From Balamuthia mandrillaris (Eukaryota > Discosea > Longamoebia > Balamuthiidae), in assembly GCA_031835245.1 (NCBI GenBank), contig JAVKOQ010000028.1, forward strand, positions 264,396-328,395: a stretch of DNA of 64,000 nucleotides, in the 5' to 3' direction. The notes below the pieces were generated by a model. That model had not been told where the DNA came from and ran no database searches. It worked only from the letters and a program-made list of their open reading frames with translations. The position numbers were made by a program, and so were the translations under genes. Of the stretch, positions 41,276 to 54,037 are shown piece by piece (position 1 is the first letter of the stretch; every line of letters starts with the position of its first letter).

Positions 41276-44200
41276 ATGGGGTCTTTTTCAGGACTTATTT
41301 GCGGGTTTGATCCCAACTTTGAGCGGTTCGCCCTGATTTCCAGTGACAACAGGCTGAAGATCTGGGATGTGGCCTCCTCCTCGCTCCGGCAGAGCTTCAC
41401 GGAGGCTGGTCACTTGAACACACAGTTTTCCACCCTTTGTTGGGGCACCTCGCCCGTATGTCTCCCCCCCTCCCTCCCTCTCTCTCTCTCTGTTCATTTG
41501 CTTTTGTTAGAAAATTGTTTCTCTAATTCATCGCTACTTTTTTAAAAACCCAATCAATCACTTTTCTTTCTCGGTTAAAAAAAGGAGAAGAAAGGAGCAA
41601 AAGCAAACACAAAGCGGGTGAAAAGCGCAAACTTGGCATTGGGAACGGTAAAAGGCTTCATCGTGCTGCTGCGGGACGGAGGCGGCAGCGCCTCGTTGGA
41701 CGACGCCCAGAACAAGCGCATCCTCGGAGAGAAGGGAGAGGGTCACTCCTCTCGCGTCAACTCTCTCGCTTTCAACAAGGCCGGCACTTTTCTCTTTTCT
41801 TGCTCCAATGACACTCATGTCATTCAATGGAACGTTGAAACAGGACAAATCATCGCGTACGAAAAATCTTGGCTCCCCTTCTTTGCGCCTCTCTCTCTCA
41901 CTTTCTTTCTCCCTCTCTTTTCTTTCCTCCTTCTTTTGTTGGCTTTGCACAAGCATTAACTCTTTCTCTCTCGTACTTAAAGTAAGTTTCAAGCAGACAA
42001 ACAACCAATCCGGCGTTTGGCCCTCTCTCCGGACGGTACGATGCTGGTGACGGCAGCAACCACCCTAAAAGTGTGGGACCTTTCCACCCACAAGGTGATC
42101 AAAAAGTTCACAGGACACGCTAGACCCGTCTCCGGCGTCGCTCTCTCTGCCAACAAACACTTTATCCTCTCCACAGGAGGAGACAGATTTCTTAGTCTGT
42201 GGTCTTGCGATCATGACGACGCAAGTGGTAGTTCCCAAATGGTTCTGGAAGAGAATAACAATGCCAACAGCAAGAAGAAGAAGGAAGAAGAAACAAATGA
42301 CGATGACACAAAAGGTTCAACGGTGGATGCCACCAAAGTATTTACATGCCCCAACAACATCAAGAACTTTACTTTCCTCAATAGCAACAGCAACAACGAT
42401 AACAGTTCTTCCGCTTCACGTCAGTTGACATTCTTGGCGGTTCTGGACTCTGGTCAAGTGGCCATCTGGAACGTGGATCGCAACTCGTTAACCGACACGG
42501 AGAACAACAAAAGCCCAAAGAAGAAAAAAGCCAAACAGGATCATCGTCCCAAGACACAAACAGCAAATGGCTTCATCAAACTCGCGCTCCCTCCATCTCC
42601 AGATGACGCTGACGACACCCCCTCTACATCTTCCTCTTCTTCTTCCTCAGCCATTTTTGTTCCCCCCTCCGAAGTGAAAAAACAGAAGCCAAAGAAAACA
42701 AGACCGCCACCACGACCCCTTACCGCCAAAATATTTAATGCTCAGTTTGTTGGTTCTGATGAGATCATTCTTGCTCATGGCACCGCTTCGAAACCGTTTT
42801 TTGAACGGGTGGTACGCTTATCTTATCCTCATTTCCGTTTACCCCGCTTTTTTAATCTCACGTGGAAACGTTGTTATGAAGAAATTTGTGGACAAAGAAA
42901 CGGGACAAGTACGATCGGAAATGACGGTAACAACTTTCGAAGATGCCACCAGCACTGCTTTGCTCGCTGATCCCACGACATCTATTCCTCCCAAAATCAC
43001 CGTTCGTATTTTGAATCCTCTTTGTCTTTCCTTCTCTTCCCTTGTCTCCTCGTCTGTTCGTCTTTGTTCAACACACAAGCATCCGTACTAATAGCAAGGG
43101 TTGAGCGCGCACAAACAATTTTTGTTTGTTGTGTGTTTTCAATGAAGCTCTTGTTTCAATTCGGATAAAAGCATCAGCAGCATATTCCTATCGCAGATTT
43201 GCTTTTTAAAATTGCTCTTCTGTTCATTTTTCTTGTTGCAACAATTCCTTATAATTGTTCTTCACTCTCCCTTTTTTAAAATTACATCTCTGATGGACAT
43301 CTTTAAATAACAGAAACAAGGACCACAAGAGGTAAGCGTGTTGGGCGCAGCAGACATGCAACTGCCTTCTCCCACTTTGTTCGACGAGAAACAAAAGAAA
43401 GGAAGCGCTTCCGCTGCCAGCAACAAGAAAGAACAACAAACCTCCAAGGCCAACAAGAAGGCTTCCTCTTCTGCTGCCGATGAAGAACCAACATTGCAAG
43501 AGAAGTTGGAGATGCTGGAGTTGGCCAATGGAGAGGACGGTGACGATGAGGACGATGACCTGAGGACGGCGAGTCAGATTCGGGCTCTCTCTTCGCTCAC
43601 TCAACATCCTCCCATTCCCTCTGGAGATGTTCCCAAAGCTGGTTATTATTTCCTGTTTCTGCTTTTTTCCATGCTTTTCCCCTAGACTGATTCCTTTGCG
43701 TTTTTTTCTTGCTTCTCCCAACAGAGTCATTACAAGCAGTGCTGGTGCAAGCTCTGCACACGAACGATAAGGCCTTGTTGGAGTCCGTATTGGCTGTGTC
43801 AGATGAGACCGTCATCGCCAACACCGTCCAACGACTTCCCACCAACTTTGTGCTTCCTTTTCTCACCGGGTAAGTACTCTTCCGTTTTCCGTTTTCCGTT
43901 TTCCGTTTCCGTTTCCGTTTTATTGCTAATGCACAAATTATAACGTAAAAAAGGTTGGTGAGCAGGTTCAGAGCAAAGCCCAACAGAGGAGTGGTGCTGA
44001 TGCAATGGGTGAGAGCCGTTTTGATCCAACACTCCGCCTTTTTGATGACTTTGCCCAATTTGGCGGCCACCCTCTCCTCCCTCTATCAAACGATCGATAC
44101 CCGGATTTCTGCATTCAAGCGCTTCCTCAAGTTGAGCGGAAGGTTGGACCTGCTTTTGTCTCAGATAGAGGAGAAGGAGCGAACCACCTCTTTGTCTCGT

Positions 44201-44488
44201 TCTAGACCATCCACCATCTACAATGAAGGTTTGTGTTTGTTTTTTTTTGTTCTCCTCCCTTTCTGTTCTTTTTCTGATTCCGTTTGCTTTTTTTTTTGGT
44301 TGTACACAAACACAAAATTAGATGAAGATGATGAGGATATGGAAGAAGAAGACATGGATGAAGAAGATGAGGACGAGGATGAAGATGAAGATGAAGAAGA
44401 TGAGGAGGAGGAGGAGGAGGAGGAAGAAGAAGACGAGGAAGAGAACGAAGCAGCAGCAGAAGAAGAGGAAGAAGAAGAAGATGACTAA
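41276..44488 (+). CDS. WDR43: WDR43/Utp5 small-subunit processome protein
   Basis: About nine exons from ATG 41276. N-terminal WD40 propeller: FERFALISSDNRLKIWDVAS, SANLALGTVKGFIVLL, VNSLAFNKAGTFLFSCSNDT, ALSPDGTMLVTAATTLKVWD, GVALSANKHFILSTGGDRFL. The C-terminal Utp12 domain (about 43730-44210) reads LVQALHTNDKALLESVLAV, then VLPFLTGLVSRFRAKPNRG, then MQWVRAVLIQHSAFLMTLP, which identifies WDR43/Utp5. It belongs to the t-UTP subcomplex that starts pre-18S rRNA processing in the nucleolus. The protein ends in about 55 acidic residues, as expected for this family. Low-complexity Lys/Ser/Asn inserts interrupt the propeller. The donor after PPKIT is GTTCGT. Confidence 0.95.
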
Positions 44489-44673
44489 ACTAATTTTTTG
44501 GATGGCAAAAAAATTACACCCAAATTTTACCATAAAAAGATAAAAGTGACGATAAAAGGAAATAAATTCGAAACGGTTCACTCAATTACCCCTCAAGCAT
44601 CCCAAATTTAGCATGAAATCTTTTTAAAAAAAAAACAAACAAACAACCAGCAAGAAGCAAAACACAACAAGCC

Positions 44674-47324
44674 ATGAGCAGTTCGGATTCCTCTATTTCG
44701 GATGACCTGTTTAGCGACAGCGAGAGCGAGACGGAGGAGGACATAAAGAAGAGGGAAGAGTATGTGAAGACTTTGGAGAGGGAGGTTCAATTGTTGAAGA
44801 AATTGAAGTATCTTGAAAGAAAGAGAGAGGCGTTGGAAGATGATGCCTATGGCGATACGAAGGGCACCAGGGGAAGAACTTCAGGAGGAGATCATCACCA
44901 ACGTCAAAGAAAATTGTCTCGCAATTCAAACAAAGAAGTTGTGCGCAGAGCTTCGGCACGGGACTTGAAATCCAATGTTCGACACGAAAAGAATACCCCT
45001 TCCTCAATGTCGGCTTCTTCTTCTTGCTCCGCAGTTCCTACCAAGCAACGTCCCTCTTCCATTTCTTACGGAACAGGCACAGAAAAAAGTAGCAACTCTT
45101 CTTCGTCTTCATCATCACCCTCTTCTGCCTCGAAAGCTCGACCTAGAAGAGAGAGACAACAGAGCAAATACAGAGGTAGCGGAAGGGATCCAAGTAACTC
45201 GATAACGAAGGACGCAGCGAAGGAGGCAAATGGAGGCGAGAGGACGAACTCCGGGTCTTCCTATGCGGAATTGGCCCCTCTCAGCGAGCTCCTAGAAAGC
45301 GCCTCTTCCAAACAGATAGCAACGGAAGCCGTTGTGCTTCAAGTCAGAGACACCATTGAACATTCTTTACAGGTCCTTCCCTTATTCTAATTCTTCTTTT
45401 ATTTTATGTGGTTGTATTATTATTTGTTTTGTAACTTTGTTTTATCAGACGATGGCAGCCACCCACAAGATTGCACTTCCAGTGTTTGACAAAGGAACAC
45501 TGTGCGGCATGTTGGAAATATATGATATCAGTATAATATTCTCTCTGCTCTTTTCCAATTTTGTTCTCAAACCCCTCTGTGTCTCTGCTCTCTTTATCTG
45601 AACTATCCCTTTCTTACTCTCCAGTCGAGTTCGTTTTGGACTGGAAAGAAAAAGAATCTGTGGAGGCAAGTGGAAGCTCTAGATTGCTGGTAGCCTCTAC
45701 GAAAGTAGATGACTTGTTGAGTTCGTCTCTCTGTGGCTCGCTTTTTCTTTCATATTGATTTTACTAACTTGTTGCTCTTGGACGCCTGCATTACTAATAC
45801 TGTAAACATAACAGAAGGAGCCTCCCGAAAACCGTTATGGTATCGCTCAGCAGTGTCACCGCAAGACTCTCTCCTGGTCGTTGCAAACAACTTTACTCGA
45901 GATCTTCAAGAAGTCCCAATTCTTCATCTCTCTTCACCTTCCTCCACAGACGAAAGAACATCCTCTACTCTAGAACTTGATTTGAAAGAGCAACAAGTGG
46001 TCTCCCAACCTTCTTTCCTATCTTTCTTGCTCAAACACAGCAACAGCAACGCGAAGTTGGAAACAGCTTTGAAAGAGAACATCGTGAACAGCGTTCGTTA
46101 TCTTTCTTGCGGAGCTGTGGTTGCCACATCATCCACCCCTTTTACCAAAGTCTTTCGAGACATGGCAAGGAGCAAAGTGCCTGTTGTGGCAATCGTCAAA
46201 GAGGGAGAAGACAGCACTTTGGATGCCACTTTGGAGGTTCATGCGTTTGAAAGGCTGTTTATGAAAGAAAACGTTGAAAGGAACGAGCTTGCTTGGAATG
46301 CCTCTTTGACAGAGTTTTGTAACTTTACAAATGTATGTTCTTGAGCTTGTTCGTTTTCAGTTATGCAGTTAACGGGAAGATACTAACGACTTTTACAGAA
46401 TACACTGTTGGCACCATTGTCATGTCTTCCAACAACAAGTTTGAGCGAGGCGTTAAAGCTTATGATGAGCTCAAACAACAGCGGAGGACAGCACGGCATT
46501 TGGATCGTGAACGAAAAACTCCAACCTAAAGAACTGCTTACTCTGAATGAAGTGTTGCAGTTTCTTCTTATCTCTGAAAAGAAAAGACTGGTACTCATCT
46601 TCTTCTTTTACGTGGTTAAAGCAATGAGAGCTACCAATTACTTGATGCACCAAACAGGAAGGAAGAAAGGCCGGAACAAGAAAAACCTTGGCCATGACAT
46701 CACGAGCGTGCCGCAGGTCCACCGCTAAAGCCAATAAAGAACAAAACACACAGAAAGAAACGACCACCGGCAACAAAGAACCAAAACAAAGCAACGAAAG
46801 TGAGGACAGCGATTTTAGTGACGGTGAAGCAAGAGTAGGAGGCAGCCACACAGCTTCTACTTCGTCCGTTCCCTCCTCTGTTTCTGCTGCGTCATCATCA
46901 TCGTCATCCTCCAGCTTGTCTGTAGAACAACGGAGATCCGCTCCGTCTGCTAAAGAAACGAGCGGATGGTTAAACAAACGAAGTCCCGCCTTTCACAAAC
47001 AATGGCAACGACGATGGTTTGTGCTAAGAGATAACGAGATTAAATGGTTCAAAGATCCAAAGGTAACGCGAAGCAATCCGAACTTCCTTTCAGCTTCTAA
47101 CCCTAAAGTTTCGTGAACAATAGGACGAAACTTCATGTGGTGACTTGGTGCTGGACGCCACGGTGAAGCTATACGAAACTAAAGACGTGAACGGGTTTGC
47201 TCTCAGGTGGGGCAAAAGGAAGTACACCCTCTCTGCCGAAACCGAAATGGAAAAGACAAGCTGGATGAACGCTCTCCGTCACGTCTTTGACAACATTCGC
47301 ATTGGCCTCTACGATCACATCTGA
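44674..47324 (+). CDS. CBS-domain protein with C-terminal PH domain
   Basis: At least seven exons joined in frame: about 44674-45371, 45450-45530, about 45625-45720, 45814-46333, 46400-46589, 46661-47062 and about 47125-47324. A Ser/Asp-rich N-terminus and a coiled coil (REEYVKTLEREVQLLKKL) come first, then a long Ser-rich linker. Then come CBS-like units (KPLWYRSAVSPQDSLLVVAN, TPFTKVFRDMARSKVPVVAI, NTLLAPLSCLPTTSLSEALK with IWIVNEK), as in AMPK-gamma-type energy sensors. A PH domain ends the protein (SGWLNKRSPAFHKQWQRRWF, then EKTSWMNALRHVFDNI), with the invariant Trp in its last helix. A nucleotide-sensing, membrane-binding adaptor is plausible. I know of no named protein with this order. 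The joint between the CBS and PH parts (acceptor at 46660) is in phase 0. Confidence 0.75.
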
Positions 47325-47786
47325 CTATGCCCATCATCATCTCTCTCCTCTCTCGCCAGTTGGCGTTTATGGTTTTTCAAAGAATGGTGTCGTTTCATGC
47401 CACCAAATGTAAAACCTAAAAATGAAGCAGTTTAACGCCTTTATTATAGGCCTTTCGCTATAAAAGGCAACTAAAAATAGTTTTAGGAAAGCGATGGGAT
47501 ATGGGATATGCTTTAACCCTAACCAGTGTTTTGGTTATCGGCGTTTCGTTTGGGACAAAAACCGGGTTTCTCTCTGCTTGTTGAACCCCTTTTTCTTTTT
47601 CTCCTTTGAAAGAAACAGCAAAAGCAGGGAGCAGCCGTTAGGAGTTTAGCCTGAGCAAACCCAAAGACCTGGAAGTTGGCGTTGCACTCGTGGAGAATAG
47701 AAAGCAGAAGAAAAAGGGGTTCAGTTTACGTGTTGTTGTAGTTTTGGAGGTGAAGAAGGAAACCCCATCTTGAGAGAAGGATAAAG
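47325..47786. other. Intergenic gap with possible TATA element
   Basis: 3' flank of the CBS-PH gene and 5' flank of the RhoGAP gene. It has a TATAAAAG at 47459-47466 and a single CCCTAACC near 47515. Nothing else is supported. Confidence 0.45.
47459..47466 (+). promoter_or_regulatory. Possible TATA box
   Basis: TATAAAAG stands about 320 nt upstream of the RhoGAP ATG. That distance needs a long leader, so the call is weak. Confidence 0.2.
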
Positions 47787-50700
47787 ATGGAAGCAGTTAA
47801 GAAAGGTTTGCTTGGGCGATGGAAGAAGCCTGCCCAGGAAACCAAAATATTCGGAGTGCCGTTAGAGGATGCCGTTCAAAAGTCTTGCACCACACCGGCC
47901 GAGCTGGCTCTCGGCATTCCCGCGGTAGGACTTCATGCTGTCGAGCACCTGCGAAGACACGGTACTTCGTCTTTCTTCTTTTTTTCGGTGTCTGGCTGTT
48001 TGCTTTGTTGCTTCATTTTGCTTTGAATCAGCAGTGCTGAAAGTGCAGTATTTTTTTGTTCAACACAGCACTTTCAACGGAAGGTTTGTTTAGGGTACCT
48101 GGCTCCGCAAAACAGATCAACGAGATGAAGGCGCATTATGACGCTGGTACAGTACACATATCATCTTTCTGGCATCAGGTCTATTGTTATCATTATTAAA
48201 AACAAAAACAAAAACGATGAAAAGGAGGAACGAACGGAATAGAACTGGCAACGGACGTGCATGCTGTCTCCGGACTGTTGAAGGCGTACTTGCGGGACCT
48301 GCCGGAACCCCTCATGACCTACAGGCTCTATTCCGATCTCATCGAAGCTCAAAGTCGGTCTTATCTCTCTTGCTTCTCTTGTTCCTTTTGGCCCTCTCTT
48401 TTCTCAGCTTCTCTCCTAACTCTTTTTTCATCACGACAAAGGTTCAGAGAACGTTCTAATGAGAGTTTGTGCCGTAAAGGAAAAGCTAAAGTTGCTTCCT
48501 CCAGCCAACCATGCCTTCCTCAAATACCTGATCGAGTTCCTGCGGTTGGTCTGCAAACACTCGGACGAGAACAAGATGACCATCTCCAACATTGCCATCA
48601 TCTTTGGCCCTAACATGATCCAATCCAAGAGCGAAGACGCCGTAGCTCTAGTCGACGATGCCAGGCATGTGAACGGCATTGTGAAGACTATGATCGATGA
48701 GTACGAGTTCTTGTTCGAGGATGCGGAGCTGCCGCAATGTGTTATAGAGGAGGACGAAGAGTGGGCCTTAAGAAGAGAAGAGGAAGAGGCAGAAGGGGAG
48801 GATGCAGGAGAAGGAGAAGGAGATGATGAGATGGAAGCGGAGAGCGAAGAGGACGATGAAGATGAAGAGATAATCAACGACGACGACGACGATGAGAGAG
48901 ATGATGTTGGGGTGAAAGCAGTGGCTGAAGTGGAGAAGGCAGTGCAACGGAGCTACTCCGCAACTAGAGACGAAATGGCGGCAACTGGCAATATGCGCTT
49001 CTCGCACTCTCCTCAGGATGAGAAAAAGATGGCTAAGGATAGTCACTCGACGCCAAATGCACCCTCTTCACCTACCGCACCAACTATGCCGGCTGCTGCG
49101 TTTGCTCCACCTTCTACATTCAGTGCTTCCCTGTCCTCTCCTTGTTTACGTGCTGCGGTCAGCTCTTTGTCTGAGGCAAAACAAGGGTCATTAGCATCAG
49201 CACCACACAAGAAAGAAGCAAATACTCTTGGAACAAGAGGAAGAAGTTCGGCCATTCTTGAAAGCCGGTCCACTGAAAGCTTGTTCATCACAGAAACGGA
49301 CTCTGTTTCCTCATCCACACGCCCTCCCTCTGTATCCCACACAGACAAGACGGAGAAGCCAAGGGGTAGACGCAAGTCCAAAGAACGACCAGCATCCTCC
49401 ATGACCGACAAAGAGATCACCGACATAGGCCGCGACTTTGTGGTTCGCAGCTCCTCCACTCCAACCTTTACCACCGCTGCAGTCAGCCCAGGATCTAGCA
49501 GACCTAGAACCTCAGATCCAAGAGCGGCTGCCAGTAGAGAGAGAAAGTCCACAGCCAGCAGAAGAAGGGAGGAGGATGCCATGTTGGGACCACAGCAAAA
49601 GTCGCTGGAGAAGATGAAGCAGCTACTGAAAACTACCTCGAGCGACCAGTTGAAGGACTCGACCGCTTTTGCAAGTTCAATAGTATCCGGGCCTTCTTTG
49701 TCCATGTCAACTTCTACATTTTCGTCTCCTTCTCCGTTGGCATCCTCGCTCACTTCTTCATCTCCGCTGTCTTCATCGACAACGTCTGCTCCGTTGTCAC
49801 CTCCATCGCCTTCCTTACCTTCACCTTCATCTGCCGCTTCGTCTTCTGCCACCTCATTAAGATCGACTCAGAGTTCCAAATCCATCAAAAGCGTTCGAAG
49901 CGATCGCAACATTCGCTCGTCTAAGAGGCATGGCGGAGCTTCTCTCAAACAAGGCACAAGTCACCACCAACTCCGAAAGAGAGATAAAAAGTCAGCTCCC
50001 AAAGCATCTCAACCGCACTCTCATTCCAAAACATCTTCCTCTGCTTCTTCCTCAAAGCATTCTTCGTCTTCTTCCTCTTCTTCTTCCTCCAAAAGCAGCA
50101 AAACCAAGAACAAACAACACCACAGAAGCAGCGCTGACCTGGCGCAATGTACTTCTATTCGGGCTTTCAGCCAGCAGGAATGCCTCAACGGAGAGAAAAG
50201 ATATCTGGAGCAGGCTTTGAAGCGGCTGATGGCCTGGAGGAAGGAGAGCAACCTCCTTGAGAAAGTGCCGGAGGAGATGACACTTACGGAGGTCAAAGAG
50301 GAGAAAAGAGCCATCAAGAGAGAAATCATTTTCTTTGAGATGGATAGAGCTGAAACTATCGGACGGAAGGTTTGTGTGTTCTCTCTCTTTCGTTTGTTTC
50401 TCTTTTTCTCAATTGGAGTTGTTTTGCATACTTTTAAAAAGTTGGAGAAAGCTGACAAAGAAGAGCTTGCTCCATTGTATGCCCGGTACACCATGCTGCA
50501 AGAACGACTAAAAGAGCTTCAAGCGCCCACTACCACAACCACAACGACTACCACCACGACCACCACGACCACCACCACAACCAGCAGTAGCCCTCTTCCT
50601 CCCCCACCTTCTGCCTTATCCACTTCTTCCTCTAACTCTTCTTCTTCGCCTCCGCCATCACCGCATGTACCTATTGCCATTAAATCCACCACAGCCGCCG

Positions 50701-50828
50701 TTGTTCCATCGATGACAGAGCAGAAGAACGTGGTTGATGTTGTAGTGGATGAGGTTGAATTTAGTGAAAGGGGGAGAGGCGTCGGCAAGCTCTCTAGTTT
50801 GACAAGGAGGCGGACCCTTCTGGAGTAA
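47787..50828 (+). CDS. FAM13-like RhoGAP protein
   Basis: Five exons: 47787-47961, about 48067-48147, about 48227-48352, about 48441-50368 and about 50441-50828. The RhoGAP domain is complete: IFGVPLEDAV, ALSTEGLFRVPGSAKQINEM with the catalytic Arg finger, HAVSGLLKAYLRDLPEPLMT, NKMTISNIAIIFGPNMI. A long acidic, then Ser/Pro-rich disordered region follows. The C-terminal module (LEQALKRLMAWRKESNL, EEKRAIKREIIFFEMD, then APLYARYTMLQERLKEL) matches the end of FAM13 proteins, which also pair an N-terminal RhoGAP with this helical motif. Expected role: inactivation of Rac/Rho/Cdc42-type GTPases at the cortex. Poly-Thr and poly-Ser runs near the end come from an (ACC/ACA)n tract (50527-50580). The last intron (72 nt) has no stop in frame. 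Confidence 0.92.
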
Positions 50829-50969
50829 CCTCGTTTTGCTTGTGTTGCTTTTCCAATTTTGTTTTTTTTTTGTTTTTTTTGGGTTAGTCCTTCTTTAGCA
50901 TGTGGGAGAGAGGAGAAGAGCAAAGAGTGAGAGAGCAGAGAGCAATCGACATCCAGACGGAGAAAAGAG

Positions 50970-52852
50970 TCATTGATCCAACTGTGTTTCTAAAATGTGG
51001 AGCATCTCCTCTATGTCCACATGAACACCTTCGCGATCCTCTTCGGCCACCACCATGTTATATTTCATGCCCAACAGCTCGCTCTCCACCCAAAACAAAT
51101 GCCGCATAACTGACTTTGATACAATCTGCACGAGAAAAGTTTCATTCAGTAATCCTAACAGTAGAAGCTGCCCAACAAAACAAATAAAACTGCAGAGCAA
51201 TCTTGAAAATACAAACCTCCAAAATAATGGTATCGGTAGCGCAGAACCGAAGATTAAAGAAAGCGCCTCCATGTAAACCAATCAATGCCTTCACATCATA
51301 ATTGAAGTAACGAATAGTGTCCTCCAAGGAGGGATGCTTCGTGTGGTCAAACACTTCCAACCGCTCTCCCTTGTTCCTTCGTGCTAGCAGCGCTTCGATG
51401 GCGCGGAGGAGCTGTGCCTCGTTGGCCAAGTCCGCACGTTTGTTGCGCACGTTCTTCCCTCTAGAGAGAAAGGAGATGACCTTTCTCTCCTGCATTGGCA
51501 CTTCGAGGTTGACCTTGAAGAGCTCGCTCATCTTAAGGGAGAGCCAGGGATGTATGTGCGGCATAATGCACGGAAATACCATCTCGTCCGCGTAGACTCC
51601 TCGTTGGTACAGTGTCGTGCGTTCACTCAGATTCAGGTAGCTCAGCATTTTGTTGACGGCTCCTCCTTGCATGTTGCCTTTTTGTACCATTATCTTGAAC
51701 TGAACTCAAATTTAAAGAGATTGTTGTCAATGAAGCCAAAGACTAAAATCGAACGAAGAATCAAGAAAGAGGATTGCAGGAAGAAGAGCAACATACATCA
51801 GGATAGGCCTCTAAAAGCTCCCAAGCTTGAGCCATCTTCACAAATGCCCCATTCAAAAAGTGTTGAAAACTCCAGGAGTCCGCCGTAAAGCCAAGATAAA
51901 GCCTCTCAAAGTTTTTGTCTTTCGCAACGTGCACACGTGCTGATTGACCCGGTGAATTCACAATCCACCGCCAATCCGACATTGCGCTGCAGCGAGTGCG
52001 CTCTGGCTGCCACGCAAGTGAGGGGAGGTTGTTGTAGAAGCCATCTTTGACTATCAGGAGCTTTCCTCGTTCGCTGGGAAAGTAAATCTCTTGCGTGTGG
52101 CTCTTGTTTCGTTGGGCACGGTCGACGCAGACAGGATCCGTTTCCGGACAGCTCTTGGATTGTTTGATCAATGGAGCGAGAGTTGGGATGGTTAGGAACA
52201 TGTTCTCATGTGCTGGAGTCTTGAAGGATGGAGCTTTCAGGATGAAGCTTGGATACGCGAACTCGATTCCGTACAGTATCTGCTCACTCTGTTCCTGCAA
52301 ACAAGGGGCGCTATCTGGATAGTTCTGTATCACAGTGCCATAGTTGTGATGTAATAGAACAAAACGACAGACACAGAGAGGCGGAAGAGGGCATTACAAT
52401 AAGTAAAGGGTGACACTGAGAGAGGGAGAGAGAGAGAGAGAGAGAGAGAGGAACGTAACAAGATCGCACTGGTGAATAATGGCAGGAGCAAGTGGACTCT
52501 TCCAGCTAGCATAGGGAGAGTTGAGATAGGAGGCGGTGATCCGCTCCGGCCGTAGCTTGTGTGGGTCCTGTTCTTCTTCTTTTTGTCCTCTAGGTTCAGC
52601 ATCCTGATTGAATCAAACAGACCAAAAAAAAAGCAAGCAAGCAAGCAAGTAGGTAAGAGACCACTTCTTTGCAAGTGTTGTGCTACTGACCTGCCGTTCT
52701 TCTTCTTCTCGTTCAAACCAGTCGATCGGCTGTTCTTGCAGCAGCCTCTGCTTTTCGGTGGAGAACTGGTAGAAAGCGAGCCAGGCGACCTGCGTGGCCA
52801 CCAGCACGAACAACAGAACCAACGCGGTGGGCGAAGGCCGTGAAAACCGCAT
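50970..52852 (-). CDS. GT61/DUF563-type glycosyltransferase, type II membrane protein
   Basis: Five exons: 52852-52692, about 52600-52461, about 52275-51798, about 51690-51218 and about 51126-50970. A short cytosolic basic end (MRFSRPSP) is followed by a TM anchor (ALVLLFVLVATQVAWLAF) and a coiled stem, typical of Golgi enzymes. The luminal domain has the family marks: RGVYADEMVFPCIMPHIHPW, then ERKVISFLSRGKNVRNKR, then NEAQLLRAIEALLARR, and the sugar-nucleotide region ALIGLHGGAFFNLRFCATDT, equivalent to the ADVLIGxHGAGLTN motif. GT61 includes plant xylosyl- and arabinosyltransferases and animal EOGT and POMGNT2. Donor and acceptor sugars cannot be told here. The Gly-Gly in LHGGAF replaces the common GAG. 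Confidence 0.88.
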
Positions 52853-53581
52853 CCTTCTCCTCCAAACAAATAAATAAATAACAAACAAATAAATAACAAA
52901 TAAATAAACAACAAGTAGCAAAAGTAGCGTTTGGGAGAAGAAGAAGAAGCAGCCGCTCCCTTACGGAGGAGGAAACAATGTCAGAAAAGCGAGGAAGTTG
53001 AGCACAGCACAATCGATGTTTATGTCAACCGTTTCGGAGGTACTTCGGCACTTTTTTCTTCTCTCTTCAAGGAACAACGTAGCAGCAGGACTTGCAAGAT
53101 GACCAGGAAGGATAACTTTTCGTACAAGTCTAACAGCAGCAGCAGTAGTAGTAGTAGGCGTGCGCTCCCTCTTTTTCTTCGTCTTCTTTGTGCTGGCCGG
53201 CGCTTTCCTTCCTTCCTCTTTCGTTCCGGTCGCTATCCAGGACGACATGAATCCATCATTTTTTTTTTTGTTGTTCCAAATTTCTCGTGGGATGATGACC
53301 AACTGGTTGGTCCGGTGTACCTGCCTTCCTGCAGAACGCGCGGGGAAGGGAATGGGCATGGACAGAGCAGCTTTTAGGGAGGTAACAGATCTGTTTATTG
53401 TGAGGCTGAGGTCGTCACATAAGACAAAGCAACACCCAACACACACTTGTGGGGATGTGAGCTTTGTACAACGGCGGGTTTGTGCGATGTGAGGTGGATG
53501 CACCAGTGGCAGTGATATGCATTGCGGTCTTTGCTGCAAAACGAGCACCAAATGTGTTGCGGTTGATTGTGGAGGACTGCG
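52853..53581. other. Gap upstream of the glycosyltransferase; 3' flank of coiled-coil copy B
   Basis: It starts with AAATAAATAA-type repeats, then mixed sequence. From about 53390 to 53581 it matches the 3' flank of coiled-coil copy A, ending at an AATAAA on the minus strand. A + strand ORF with a hydrophobic start (53160-53492) lies across it and is not supported. Confidence 0.5.
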
Positions 53582-54037
53582 CTACTGAACCAATTTCTCA
53601 ATGACTTTTTCTAATAGCTCCGCTATCTCGCGGTTTCTTGTTTTGTTCTCTTCCAATTGCTTGGCGATGGCTTTATTTTCCGCCTTATGATCCTCTTCAA
53701 TCTTTTCAAGTTTCTTATCGATTGCTTCGAACGCAGCTTTGACTGGGTGACAAGGTCAGAAAGAGAGAAAACTCAAGTTCAATAAAAGAGGGAGGGGGAG
53801 CGGCGGTGGAGGATAATTCTTACAGTTTACCGTCTGGCCAACAACTGCACCCAAAGAAAAATGGAGGGTTGGGTCCAGTGCGTCTTCTAACGGAACCACC
53901 ACATGGCTGCCGTTCTTTCCCCTCGTAGCGAGAGTTCCCCTGTTGACGTCCCAGACGTGACCCTCCAGTAGGGGGTGCTTTAATCCCCTTGATTGAGGAG
54001 AGGAGGAGGGCGTCGATGTTGGTGTCTTTCGCTGCAT
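53582..54037 (-). CDS. Small two-exon coiled-coil protein, copy B
   Basis: Exons 54037-53824 and 53742-53582 give 124 residues. Exon 1 has exactly the same length (214 nt) and intron phase as copy A, with four or five amino-acid changes: SRGLKHPLLEGHVWDVNRG, ATRGKNGSHVVVPLEDAL, LHFSLGAVVGQTVNF. Exon 2 is 54 nt shorter through in-frame loss inside the coiled coil, but ends alike (REIAELLEKVIEKLVQ). The intact frame, intron and promoter argue that both copies are used or were until recently. The family is not recognised. The copy is inverted relative to copy A, 25 kb away. Confidence 0.75.

Noticed and set aside
47510-47525. Telomere-like CCCTAACC
   Set aside because: A single unit only, in an ordinary intergenic gap.
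49043-49852. 269-codon antisense frame
   Set aside because: Acidic shadow of the Ser/Pro-rich RhoGAP exon, without domain or splice signals.
53160-53492. 110-codon + strand ORF with a signal-like N-terminus
   Set aside because: It runs antisense through the conserved 3' flank of coiled-coil copy B and has no recognisable mature domain.
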